A program made the translations under genes and the position numbers. A DNA stretch of 42,012 nucleotides from Chalciporus piperatus. Lineage: Eukaryota > Basidiomycota > Agaricomycetes > Boletales > Boletaceae. The stretch covers positions 1 to 42,012 of the forward strand of contig JBBPTG010000212.1 in NCBI GenBank assembly GCA_038093975.1. The letters run 5' to 3'. Each line of letters opens with the position of its first letter. Within the stretch, counting starts at the first letter, position 1. The notes beneath the pieces are model-generated. The model searched no databases. It had not been told where the DNA came from and saw only the letters and a list, made by a program, of their open reading frames with translations. Of this stretch, positions 9,656-20,400 are shown one piece after another.

Positions 9656-11515
9656 AACGGCATTTTGCGCGCTATCCCCACTTAGGCCTCCCGTGTTCTC
9701 GTTCTCGAACAGCTCCACCGTTCGAACACGAAATGGACATCTCTCTATCTTGACGTCGTTGAGGCACTTCAGGAGCGCCAGGCAGACGCCCAGGTACTTG
9801 TTCAGAGCGTCTGCTTCACAAATGTAGAGCAAGTCAGTGGGCCTAACTTACCCAAACTTATCGAGAGCACCTCGAATGCTCCCGTGACGACGTCCCCCCT
9901 CAACCTCGCCGACGAGACTCCCGCCTCGTCCGCGTCCTCTGTCCCTCACGTTCCCAAGCACGACTTCGTGCACGAAGATCTTGTCCCAAATCTTTGGTCC
10001 ACGCATTGATATCTCCAATTCTCCCGACCTGGTTGCCACGCAGGGAAATGCGGCCACTACTCCAGAATATGCTCTGGGTGCTCATCAGCTCTGTCCAGGA
10101 GTTGTTGGAAGTCGAGGAAGCCAGTGCCGAATTGCACAGACTCCTTGCTCAGTGGATTTAAGTCAAGGATGACGCGTCAAGTTGTAACTGGCCTAGGCTT
10201 GACCATACAACCCTAAGACGATTCTGATACGGATCGTATGGACTCAGCTGATACTGACTGACATCACAGTGACGCGTGGGATACCTCGGAATACCGTACC
10301 CTCATCACTCTCTTCGATTTCCTCGAGTCGAAGATTCAAGCTGATGATTCAGTTGTTGCCACCCCTCAAAAAGACCTAGGAATCGTTGTCGGAGCGCCAA
10401 ACACACCTCCCGAGAACTCTCCTCTCTTGTCCAGGTCACCGACTCAAGAGGATACCTCTGATACGTCAGATTCCATCTCCAACGACAACCTTACATCAGT
10501 TGCACAGGCAAACAAAACTTGGTTTGGGTATTACGAATTCGAACACCCGCGCTGTGTCCGTTGCGACCACCGCTGAGACTACTCAATTGACGCCATTTTG
10601 TGTCCTGGACTTACCATCCCTGTTCTGACTTTGCCTCCAGAGTCTCGACGATCAGCGTTGCTCACCATACTATCGCCCCCCAGTTCATCTCCCCCGAGTC
10701 AACAACGAACGGTTCCATCCCCGCCTCGCACAAGAAGGCCGCGGGAGAAGTCACAGCGCCGAGCACGCCTCTCGGACATCTCATTCCCTCTTCTGTGGTT
10801 CCTGCTCCCGGAAATGACGGGTGCGACTCCGAGGTCCCAGGCTCCGTTGAAGAAGATGAGTGTTACCCGGAGCAACAGACGGAACGTAACCGGGCGACGA
10901 GTCAATCCCTCAGAAGGTGTGCACTTGGCTCTTCATGATGGGATCCTATGCTGATCATCAACGGCCAGCACATCAATTGAGATGAAGATTGAGTTCTCCC
11001 CCGAGCATGTTGTCTCAAGTTCTTCTGTATCAGTGTCTTCGGAGGGGAATGTCATGCCATTGGATTCATGTCTCTTCCAGGTGAATACTTTTATCATGCG
11101 TTATTATTCTCGTCATTCCTCATTGACATTGATGCTCTCATAGAAGTCCCTTCGCAATATCGCGCTCCGGTGATGACGGCGAAGATGTCCCAGCCATCCT
11201 CGAAGAGGGAATGGATGCGATGACAGGGAACGAGAAATGCCCTGAGGCGACCGCTGGGAACATGGTCGCCAATCAACTCTTGGAGACCCAATCGACGAAT
11301 ACCCGTACACCTCCTGTAGAGTCCGAACCAGCGCAGTCCCGCATCAACCAAGATAAATCAGGGGGAGAGCAGCTGGATCTCGCCCTCAATGACCGCCACG
11401 AGACCCTCTCGAGCCCGTGAGCCCGGCTACCACACAGCAGGCCTCCGAGAATTACGAGTCAGTTTTCCACCCTAGAGTTCGTAGTTAAGCTGATCCTTTT
11501 GTTTATCCTAGTCAA
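9656..11515 (+). other. Coding-like but unidentified plus-strand fragments
   Basis: Several open, protein-like stretches lie on the plus strand. One at about 10040-10158 reads LLQNMLWVLISSVQELLEVE and ends at a stop. One at 10270-10570 is Ser/Thr/Pro/Asp-rich and contains TLITLFDFLESKIQADDS. I cannot assign any of them to a family or connect them by convincing splices. They look like more broken gene pieces, perhaps a scaffold or signalling protein with disordered linkers. Confidence 0.35.
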
Positions 11516-11848
11516 TTCGTCGAGCACGAGCAGGAATTCCACAGCGAAAGAACCTCTCCAGTGCTCGGAGAGATCAAAAGGCTCAAAACAGGGTGGAATC
11601 GATATCGTTTGTTGGCTCAACTACGGTAATTTTGTGATAAATTCACACCAGCCTTCTCTGATCATAGCTATTGCGTAGGAGAGTCCATCGGCGATACAGA
11701 GTCCAAATGGGTTGGCTATGATGGTTACGGACGGGCCCATGACAATCAGTTTACTCCGCAATGATACACAGGTATGTCAATCAAGAACTATGGGAGCTAA
11801 CCTCCAGTTGATGCTGCTGTCCGCCCATCCACATCCACATCCCCACTG
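11516..11848. other. No gene identified
   Basis: A short charged plus-strand stretch (FVEHEQEFHSERTSPVL, about 11516-11630) is open and helical-looking but unassigned. The rest holds no supported feature. Confidence 0.3.
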
Positions 11849-12403
11849 CTAGGCCCTGGCTGACTCTCCCCCGTCGCCATACCCGCCACCTCGGACACGA
11901 CCTGATGCGACTGCCACCACTACACCTTCTGATTGCGCTATCTCGACCGGCAGCTTCCGATCCGCATCGATACTGGCAACGTGCGCTTTGGAGTCGCTTA
12001 ATTGCACTGGGATCGATGCGGTGATCATACTGTGACAACTTGAGGGGAGGGCGTAATCTTCAATGAGCGTTTGGGTGAACACGTCGGGTGTGATGACTGG
12101 GTCGGGGTTTGGGTTGAGGTGTGGGCGGGAGCGTGAGCGCGAGTGGGATAAACAGAACGCAGGGATAAAAAGCAAGGACGCCATTAAGATTCCAAACAAA
12201 CATCCCCTGATTCTGATGATGGTCCACATCAAACTGGACACGAATAGGCACGAGCTGTTCCGGTCAATTTGCCAACTCGGGTAGTAACTTGCCAGGTCTA
12301 TCCACGCCGACAAAAACATTGTCAGAATCACACCAACACTAACGACGCCAAGAAGAACCAAACGAAAAGAAAGTGAAAAGGTGGACAACGGCAGGACACT
12401 CAC
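11849..12403 (-). CDS. Putative membrane-protein exon, unidentified
   Basis: This 184-codon minus-strand stretch begins with a hydrophobic helix (about residues 8-33, FRLVLLGVVSVGVILTMFL). It continues with YYPSWQIDRNSS and a second and possibly third hydrophobic stretch (CLFVSSLMWTIIRIRGCLF, LMASLLFIPAFCL). The C-terminal half is hydrophilic and ends in a Gly-rich tail. I do not recognise the family. A receptor or transporter fragment is possible, but no diagnostic motif is present. The open frame probably reads through one or more introns. Confidence 0.3.
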   Translation of the reverse strand: MSVLPLSTFSLSFRLVLLGVVSVGVILTMFLSAWIDLASYYPSWQIDRNSSCLFVSSLMWTIIRIRGCLFGILMASLLFIPAFCLSHSRSRSRPHLNPNPDPVITPDVFTQTLIEDYALPSSCHSMITASIPVQLSDSKAHVASIDADRKLPVEIAQSEGVVVAVASGRVRGGGYGDGGESARA

Positions 12404-13340
12404 ATCCGAATTCCCTCGCCCCTTTCTTCCTCATCCCCGTCTGCTCACTCCTCGCCGGGCTCGGATGCCTCACATCAAACCTCTTCTGCGGTCTCCTCAT
12501 CTCAAACAGGCTGTTTCCGGTGGTCAGAGGACCGCTGCTAACATGAACAAATGGTGACGTACCTCGGAGGGACTATCCATGATGTGATGCATGTCAGGAC
12601 CCAACAGGGACTGCTAATGATCGGGCGAGTAGACTGCATCTTGGAAAGTGACCAATCGATGTGCCTTGGCGACCGCGGGGTGGGTCGGAATGAGACAAAG
12701 GGGGTCCAGAACCCACTCGCCAATGCGAAGCTCCGAAGGTTGCTCCCCAAAGCTCGTCCGAGAATACATCGAAGGAAGCAGCTGAAACCTTGCTAGATTT
12801 GAGCAGTGGCGCGCTCGAATTCGGTGATCATCATGAACACGAGGATCTCCCCGGCTTCTGCGACGGGCGGATGAAATTGTCTCGCATTGGACGTCCGCCA
12901 GGACAGGGAAACAAGTCCAGACTTCCTATGGTAAGCCGTGAGTGTTAATTTGCCATCCTGTCCAGGGATTTTCCGCATCCACGTTCTATTGCGCCATCAA
13001 TCCCGGTGATGGTCATAGTAGATGGTCAGATTTCCAGGGTGATCAGCGACGATTAGCATGAGTCGCTCGTTCTCGAGGGCTTGCATTGGTCTTTAATTAA
13101 ATGGATAGGCTGACTCAAGGGTATCAGGGGTGAATATTTGAATCGCGGAACATACATCACGAAATAGCCAAGCGGAAGTCTGAAAGTGTGCTTCAAGGTA
13201 GACTCGAAATGCGGGAAAGGTATGGTGACCGAAGCGCGTCGTCCGGTTCATCAGATGGCAGGATTCACGTTGATCAGATTGGTGGGGTCTGTCGTCGGTT
13301 GGGTCTGAGGCCTGAGGCCTGATTGTTGACACGCACGGTG
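12404..13340 (-). other. Unidentified minus-strand coding-like fragments
   Basis: Protein-like pieces in changing frames lie on the minus strand: FRVYLEAHFQTSAWLFRDV (about 13200), LENERLMLIVADHPGNLTIY (about 13060), WRTSNARQFHPPVAEAGEIL (about 12880) and LRIGEWVLDPLCLIPTHPAV (about 12700). They suggest one decayed gene with short introns. I cannot name it. Confidence 0.3.
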
Positions 13341-14690
13341 GTAGTCTCGGTACCAGCCGTTATGGTGACAGCTGAGCGCTGAGTTTCAAGCTATCGGTGC
13401 AGAAACGTCTCCATAACTTTCCGTCGTTCTGTTTTCAAAGTCCGCTCCAAACCGTCTGGACCCGAGACTAGCACGGTGGCACTGACACGCTCGAGCAGCA
13501 TGTCAAGTGAGGCTGGCAGATGCCACGAGACACATATGTATACCAATTTTCCCGCCCTCGAACGGGCCGCACGTCTCCCTGGTGGTCCCCCCCGAGGAAC
13601 TTGCGCAGATGCACCAACTACGTCTGCAAGGAGCTCTACACACCACCGCACCTCCGTGACCGCTTCACTCCCGTTCCCGCTCGTTTTCACACTTCCAACT
13701 CGTCGCAAGCCATCCACCATCTCGGATTCACCCGCTGGCACCCGCTGTTTCGTCGAATCTCACGGGCCGCCACCTACTGTCCTTCCTCGCACATGCTCTT
13801 TCCGATTCTCGTCCTTGTTCTTACAGTTGTAGCCCCATAGTTGTCTTTGTTGTTCAATCACTGTATCGATACAACACCAATTGTAGTAGTCGTAGTCGTC
13901 TTCTATCATTCATCGCTTTGTCGTCTCCGTCTTCCTCCGTGCACGCCGGCCAATGAGCACGATCAACACGCTCGTTCAGCGAGTCAGCATTCCGATCGCA
14001 GTGGGATCGATCGAAACACCGCCACGAGCACCGCCATCGTTCCCACCCGCCAAAGTCGAGTAAATTCGCCGCAATAAGTAGCTACACCTTGTGAACAATG
14101 AGCCGAGATCAACTACATCAAGTCAAAGGTTAGCAGAGCGCTCACTGTTTTTCAGCCTCGGCAGGTCCCTTGTTCCATGAATTTCGAGCATGGTGATGCC
14201 GATGATATCGTTCGCCATGAAGCTGATGTGGTATGCTATTATTAATGATTGGGGGAAGAGCACAGCACATTATTACGTAATTAGCATTGCGCCTCATTAT
14301 TCTCAATGTATTATTAGCTCTTTCCAAAATGGTTCCAAATGGGCGCAACGATGATGCCCCCATGTGACCCCACCCAATTCCCCAGGTGCAGTGCTGTGGA
14401 TGGCATCAGGTGCCTTTCCCCCTGCACCTGTAGAGGCTGTGCAGTGGCTGCCCAGTGCGGGTTTGCCCCCACCTACGACCCTCCTCCAGAATTCCAGGCT
14501 GGTTGTATGCTGCCCCCAATTCATTGCACGAGCGTTTTTGGAGGTGCGTTACTGATGTCCTTGGTTCGAGCCAGTGGTCTTATGTTCACGCCCAAAGTTT
14601 GGTCATACTGGAATACATGTAGGGTCAATACTCTGAGAACCTTCGTTCATGTCAAAGTCCCACTTCCTGACTATGTGCATTTTTGTGTTA
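13341..14690. other. No gene identified; locally AT-rich
   Basis: ORFs on both strands between 13390 and 13840 are mutually overlapping and without domains. The stretch 14170-14340 is AT-rich with TTATTA-type words, and 14364-14555 is open on the plus strand with a Pro-rich translation. None of these can be supported as a gene. I looked for terminal inverted repeats around the AT-rich part and saw none. Confidence 0.35.
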
Positions 14691-17022
14691 TAGATATCGG
14701 CAGAGCGCGCTGTGGGCGCCTCTATTCGAGCTCTTGCTATGGACGCAGCAGGGAAGCGCGTTGCTGTTGCGACAGAGTACGTTTCTCCTGCATCCACCTC
14801 CAACTCGGTTGTTCACAAAATATTAGTGAGACCACCATCAAGATCGTGGATCTGAAAGACGTGACGAATGTACAAGTCCTGGGTGGTCATAAGAAGTGTG
14901 TACGGAAAGTATCATGGCACCCCTCGGGTAACATGCTCGTTCGTATATCTTCGCTTGTTTCTCACACAATGCATAGTCTGATGAACCTCAGGTTGCTAGT
15001 GGAGCTGACGGTACAAAAACTGTGTGGGACGTCTCCGGAGGTGACCCAAAAGTCGAGAAGCTTATCGATGGCATCATCCCAGCCGTGGGGGACACTGAGT
15101 AATGTCATTGGAATTTTTTTCTGTGCCTTCCCCATGCTAATGCGGTTCTGACATAGATCCACCGAGTTCATGCACGACTGTTCTGCGGTCTGGCACCCGT
15201 CTGGACACCATTTCTTCGTATCTTCGAGGACCCATGGTGCGTTCTTTGACTTACATTGTTACCGTTCGAACTCAACCCTCGCGAATAGAAATCGTGGCTA
15301 TCTCACGACCGAACTTGGACAAGTCTTTTTCGCTCTCAGACCCTAACACCACAGGGGCTACAACCGCGCTCGCTCTGTCAGTTAATGGAGTGTATCTTGC
15401 GAGTGCTTGCAAAGAAGAGATCCTCATCTGGAGCACACAGACGAAACGTGTCCTTTGGCGGTGAGTTTGGAATATTCTGAGCCCAAAAGTGTGCCTGACA
15501 AAGTGTTGATAGACATGCTGGTTCACCCGATGCGTTGATCACGTAAATTGCGTTCTCACCGTCACAGAACCTCCTTGCTTGGGCAGATACGGGCGGAATA
15601 CTAACCTGGTGGAGAGATCCTATTCCTGCAAGTTCACCAGATCCCGTGAAGCCGAGCGTTACCGGGGACGTACAAGGCGTGTCCGTCAAGCGCAAATCCA
15701 CCCCAACTCCGTGGGGAGATAATCCAGCTGTCCCGGATCGCGATGTTACATCTGGGGCTGGCGATGACTATGGTGATGATTGGATTATAGATGACCTTGG
15801 CGGTGGAATGCAGGACGAGCAGGACGACGGCGCTGGTGGAAGGGGGGGCACGGATGGCTTTGTGAAGGAAATGGGTACGTTGATTGATTCGAATAGTTTT
15901 ATTCCCCATAAGTTGAGAGCCTACAGTCAGCATTACAACGGCACAGGCAGCTTTCCAGCCAGGTTCAATGCCGATGGAAAACAAGAAACGCTACCTGGGT
16001 ATGTTAATACTCTCAGTGTGCGGTTCCTTTGCAAGACATGAACCTTCTTTGTAGCATATAACATGGTCGGATGGATTGACGTCACGGACCAAGATACACA
16101 TCATATAGTTAACGTCGGTTTTCATGACCTTTCGACTCGCAGGAGTTATCATTTTATAGCTCCCTTCAAATATGACGTGGGATATTTGGGCGAGTGTCCT
16201 CGGGTGTCCCATTCTACACTGCTAATAGGTATCGTTCTAGGCGAGCGCGGTCTGCTTCTTGGATGCCCATCTGAACAAGATCATCCCACGCAGGTGACGT
16301 ACAAACCGTACGGAAGTTGGTCTTCACAGGGCGAATGGAAATATGTTCTTCCTTTAGGCCAGCGAGTCCTCGGTCTGGCTGCCGGTGGTGAACGGCCCAT
16401 GTGCTCACTGCGAGATCCATCGTCGTCTGGGGGTGACATTCAAGGCCAATGCAATGTCGTGATTGCTACCACCGCTGGGGACCTCACGTTTTTGAGCGGT
16501 TCTGGTCTCGAATTCATCGTGTTGGGTTTGGAGGGCGAGTCTGTGACTATGGCTGCTGGTGAGGAATATGTGGTTGTTATACATCGGCCAGGTTCCACCA
16601 CCATCGATGGTATGTAACTTTACTCCTCGGATGTGGTATTTGATTTATTTCGCGACCCAGGCTCGCAAGGGTTGATGGCAACTTTGATATCTTTTGACGA
16701 TTTTGAGGTATTGCAGTCCAAGCCGTTGCCTATACCCAAAGGCCACGTCTGAAGTGGATCGGAATAACTGATGAGGGGGTACGTCTTCCATTATATCCCT
16801 CGGTATGCCATAGGTGACGTCGATCGGCTCCAGCAATATACGACTCCGCAGGTTATGTGCACATGATGATCAACTTCCGGCGGCCCAACCGTGCGACTTG
16901 GGTGCGACTTCTGGATACAAATACATTGAAGAACGCAAACAGGGGAAAGACGAGTCATATTGGCCTGTTGGTTTATCCCAAGATACCCTTACGTGTGTCA
17001 TCTTGAAGGTACCGGAGTATTG
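14691..17022 (+). pseudogene. Ctf4/WDHD1 (Mcl1, SepB) replication-adaptor homologue, truncated at both ends
   Basis: Spliced plus-strand exons give a WD40 region: GASIRALAMDAAGKRVAVAT, IKIVDLKDVTNVQVLGGHKK, VSWHPSGNML, SAVWHPSGHHFFVSSRTH and VNGVYLASACKEEILIWST. A Gly/Asp-rich linker follows (about 15720-15880), then the SepB-type domain: PMENKKRYL, YNMVGWIDVTDQD, KYDVGYLGERG and VTYKPYGSWSSQGEW. The parental protein is a trimeric hub linking DNA polymerase alpha and the CMG helicase. The first WD repeats and the C-terminal half, including any HMG box, are absent. A TAA at 15544-15546 replaces an expected Gln (ALIT*IAFSP). Frames break near 16748 and near 16930. The coding runs out at VILK (about 17010) and the transcription-factor piece follows within 150 bp. 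Confidence 0.8.
16190..16240 (+). other. Probable GC-AG intron in the Ctf4 fragment
   Basis: Removing 16190-16240 (donor GCGAGT, acceptor TTCTAG, CTAAT branch-like word inside) restores the family's GYLGERG run. The 51-bp segment is also open in frame, so retention would add 17 residues. Confidence 0.45.
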
Positions 17023-17155
17023 TGGGGCTAAACTCGGGGATTATCTTAGGGCAAACAAGAACATCCTGGCTTTCCAAGACCCATCACACAGGAGCTAAGT
17101 ACCTGAACAGGTCAAGGTCACTAGTTCATCGCCGACAACATGTCTGTCTCCAATC

Positions 17156-19215
17156 TTGACGAGCTCGGACGTACCCTCAAAGCGACGACGAACAAATAGC
17201 ATGGTCCCGGTCAGCAGCAACGGTCAACAGGCCATGTCCCCGGAGGGATCGACACCACCTCACAGTTCCTCACACATTCCGAAGCGCGGTGCCAGGGCTT
17301 GCACTGCTTGTAGAAAGGGCAAAAACAGATGTGAAGGAGAGGCAAGTTCTCGTCCACGTTTTTGATTATATCTGCTAACTTGCTGGCCCGACCTCCCGCA
17401 CCGGCCCGGCACTCTCGGATAGGCACCTTGTCGTCGATGTCAACTCAGTGGTACGCCATGCATCTTCGAGAAACCGGAGAAGAAGACCGTTCAGGCGACT
17501 TCTGGTGCCAGCGTGGAGTACGTGGTTCGCATCCAATTCACTTTTTCTTGTTCTTGTTCTGACAACATCAAATAGACGCCTATCTCGCCTGAGGGTTAGT
17601 ATTTGGTAAATTTGGGAGTGTATCATAACTAGACAAACGCTGAGCATTTCTGCTCCACAGGTCATGCAGAGTCAGATGATTGGGATGCAGTCGCCTTCAG
17701 ACCGCATCTTGTCCGCAATACAAAGCCAAAGTCAATCGAATAATCAGCAACAATCTGGTTTCTCCACAGCCATGGGGTCTGCTTCGAGTCAAGATAGCGG
17801 GCCACCCTATCCTCGCAGCCAGTACGTCCAGCATGTCTAAACACAGTTCATGATCCCGATCTCGTCTCCCGATCCAGCTTTCCTCCACTCCCCGGCTTTG
17901 CTCATCCGGTATGTCCTCTTGGCTTTCGAAGATGCACAGGCAGCTAAACGACACAACTAGCCGCACAAATATGCTGCCTATGGTATTGCTTCCAGCACCG
18001 CAGCATCATCTGAGGACGAGTCCGAAGATACGCTTCCACGTGCTACGCTCAATGCCCCCATTGAGGCTCTTCAAGGGTTAGCCAATGCAGCTGCAGAAGC
18101 CGCGGCAGCGCCATCCACCACTCCACAGATGCAAGCCCCCGTTTGGCTTTGGTTTGATCTACCTTTACCAAATGCATTTCCACATGTCATTGAAAAGGTA
18201 TGTATATTCTTCTCGAGCCTCACTGGAACGTCAACAGATCTGATGGGACTCCTCAGGGGCTTGTAGCCGAAAGCGAAGCCAGAGAACTCTATCACATGTA
18301 AGCTCTTCCTTGGCTAGGCAATCCGTCAATCATGCTGACCTCGTCCAGTTTCTTTGCTGGCTGCCACCTTTTTATCCCTCTCTTTGATCCGGACTACGAC
18401 ACATTTGAAAGTCTGATGGAGCGTACCCCATGGACATTTGATTTTATCCTTGCGATTGCGTCCAAAATTCGCAGCGGAAATGCACCCCTCAGCCCTACCT
18501 TTTATAAATGCTTGGAGGAGGCACAGGGCATTACTAGAAAAGAAGCAGTCATGGGTGAGCATTTTTGTATTCGGAAGACGTACTGTGGTTAATGGTTTCT
18601 TGCAGGGATGTCGCTCCTGGCTGCCTGGAGCACGAATGGATGGCTCCCGAGTGGCCATGCAATGCGCATGGCACTAGATCTAGGTTTACACCGTGCTCTA
18701 GAGAAGCTCGCCGATGAACCAGGGAAGCAGCGTTCCGAGGAAGAGGAAAGGGACCTTGGTATGTGTCATACATTTTACCATACGGAAACCAACTGAGGAG
18801 CATGTTAGTTATCTCTGCCCGGATTTGGTTGTGCCTTTACTGGTTCGACCATCAGTAAGTTTCCTCCGTTGTGTCACAGGTCACAGCCAGCTAATCACTA
18901 TTCTATAGGATGAGCCTGGGAACAGGTCGGTCTATCGTCTTACGAGATGAATGCTCGATCAAGCACCGTCGTCTCCTTACACATCGTATTGCGTCGTCGA
19001 CGGATATCCGACTTGTCTCCCTCGTTGAACTTATCGCTCAGAAAAGTATGTTCCTTGATTCCATCTTCGCTCCTGTAATGACACGGTCGTATAGCTCAAA
19101 TATATGAGACTCTTTCTCCCTTGAATGGGGAGGTCAACCACAATACGCTCGCCTTCATCCGCAGAGCCAACGCTGCCCTAGATAAGTGGTGGGCAGATTG
19201 TGATGAACTGCATCG
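17156..19215 (+). pseudogene. Zn2Cys6 transcription factor, 3'-truncated
   Basis: The N-terminal exon holds RGARACTACRKGKNRCEGE and the next exon PCRRCQLSGTPC. Together they form a CX2CX6CX5CX2CX6C binuclear zinc cluster, followed by the usual linker and a short helix (RLSRLRVMQSQMIGMQSPSD). Low-complexity Ser/Gln/Ala segments follow. The fungal_trans-type region then reads FFAGCHLFIPLFDPDYDTFE, GMSLLAAWSTNGWLPSGHAM, MALDLGLHRAL, ISARIWLCLYWFDHQMSLG, and ends near NAALDKWWADCDELH at 19215. About eight introns splice cleanly, with no frameshift seen up to that point. The gene would bind CGG-type sites as a dimer. The last third of the regulatory domain is missing, replaced by unrelated sequence and then by an ABC transporter piece at 19385. 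The start is either the ATG at 17203 or an upstream codon; GC-AG splicing is needed inside the zinc cluster. Confidence 0.75.
17342..17422 (+). other. GC-AG intron splitting the zinc-cluster codons
   Basis: The donor is GAG|GCAAGT, the strongest known context for a GC donor, and the acceptor is GATAG|GCACC. Splicing joins CEGE to APCRRC in frame. No GT donor in the vicinity can do this. Confidence 0.7.
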
Positions 19216-19384
19216 TACGAGAATTCTTTCCCCCCAGACTATTGTCTTCCCATGGGTACCAAATACTTCCTCTCTGCCATCTGTTGGGTCATGTGTCTGC
19301 GACCCACCGCCTACTCCCCGTGTCCTCTTCCAAGATAAATCAAGGTTCGACTCATCCTCCCACTCCCTCCTGGCTTTCGCCTAG
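19216..19384 (+). other. Junction segment between transcription factor and ABC transporter
   Basis: The segment is open in the frame of the transcription factor to a stop at 19382-19384, but it is Pro/Ser-rich and shows no family similarity. It marks the fusion point of two unrelated gene pieces. Confidence 0.5.
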
Positions 19385-20400
19385 GTGCTCGTCAAAGACG
19401 CCGACGACGCCCATAAGCTCGTAGTGATCATCATGGTCAATTCGTTGTTGTTGTTGCAATGATGGGCTTAGGATTGATTTGGACGATGGTGTGGGTGGGG
19501 ATTGCGATCGGTCCAGTGTTTATTGGGGTGATGGGTGTTCAGGCGGGTGTGAGGTGAGGAATAAGAGGACTAGGGAGGCTGTTGCGAGAGTTTACTATGA
19601 GGTGGGTCTCTCGTTTTGGACCGAGGACGTTGGGACTGATGATTGGTCACGTGATAGTTGATCCTCAATGTTCGGAGCATCCGCTCCATGTCCCTCGAAC
19701 CGGTCCTCCAATCCCAATTCGATGAAGCGATCTCACTGTCTGTCCACTGGCATTCATGGGGCATCAGTCGAAGGATGCACTTACGGTGTCGCATCCGCAC
19801 TCATTTATGCTGAAGCCTTCCACTTCTACGTGGGCGCCGTCCTGATCGCCGAAGGCACCTACACCCATCTCCACATGGTCCAAGTCCTCGATCTCGTCAT
19901 TTTCACGGTCACAACCAGTAGTCAACTCATGGGCATTTACTCGAAAGATTGCCAAGAGCATACAGGCGACGCCGTCATCAGTCAGACACCTATTCTCTTC
20001 GATGGGACCATCCGGGAGAACATCGCCTATGGACTCGAGGGCCCGTTATCCGATGCTGACGTTGCTCGTGCGGCTGGGGCGGCCAATGTGCATGATTTCG
20101 TGTTGAGCTTGCCACAGGGGTACGATACCCTCGTTGGGGAGAACACATGGCTCATATCAGGTGGACAAGCCCAACGGCTTCAAATCGCACGTGCGCTCGC
20201 TCGTCCGGTGGCCCACATTCACATTCTGGACGAATGTACATCTCCGTTGAACGGTGCGAATCAGGCTGCGGTGCTGGAGGCCGTTTGGGGGGCGAGAGTG
20301 GGGGGGACGCCGACGCCGACGGTGATGGTGCCGCACAAGGTGGAGGTGATGAAGATGTGTGATTGGGTGGTGGTATTAGATGGTGGGCGCATACACAGCA
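19385..20400 (+). pseudogene. STE6-type ABC exporter (ABCB) fragment lacking Walker A
   Basis: Transmembrane-domain pieces come first: VLVKDADDAHKLVV, MGLGLIWTMVW, VGIAIGPVFIGVM, EVRNKRTREAVARVYYE, and ILNVRSIRSMSLEPVLQSQF. Next are TYGVASALIYAEAFHFYVGA and MVQVLDLVIFTVT. Then the nucleotide-binding domain is entered late, at ISQTPILFDGTIRENIAYGL (Q-loop side). It continues with the ABC signature LISGGQAQRLQIARALARP (about 20152-20208), Walker B HILDEC and VMVPHKVEVMKMCDWVVVLD. This pattern matches fungal a-factor-like pheromone exporters. About 80 residues including Walker A and part of the coupling region are gone between 19931 and 19978. TSALDG is changed to TSPLNG and the switch Thr of the H-loop to Pro. 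Frames change near 19550 and 19738. Cannot hydrolyse ATP. Confidence 0.75.

Noticed and set aside
9848..10172. Overlapping Arg/Gly-rich ORFs on both strands
   Set aside because: No frame has consistent splicing or family features; kept only as unidentified material.
11849..12403. STE3-type pheromone receptor
   Set aside because: Hydrophobic segments and a STE6-like gene in the window tempted this call, but none of the receptor's conserved loop motifs can be seen.
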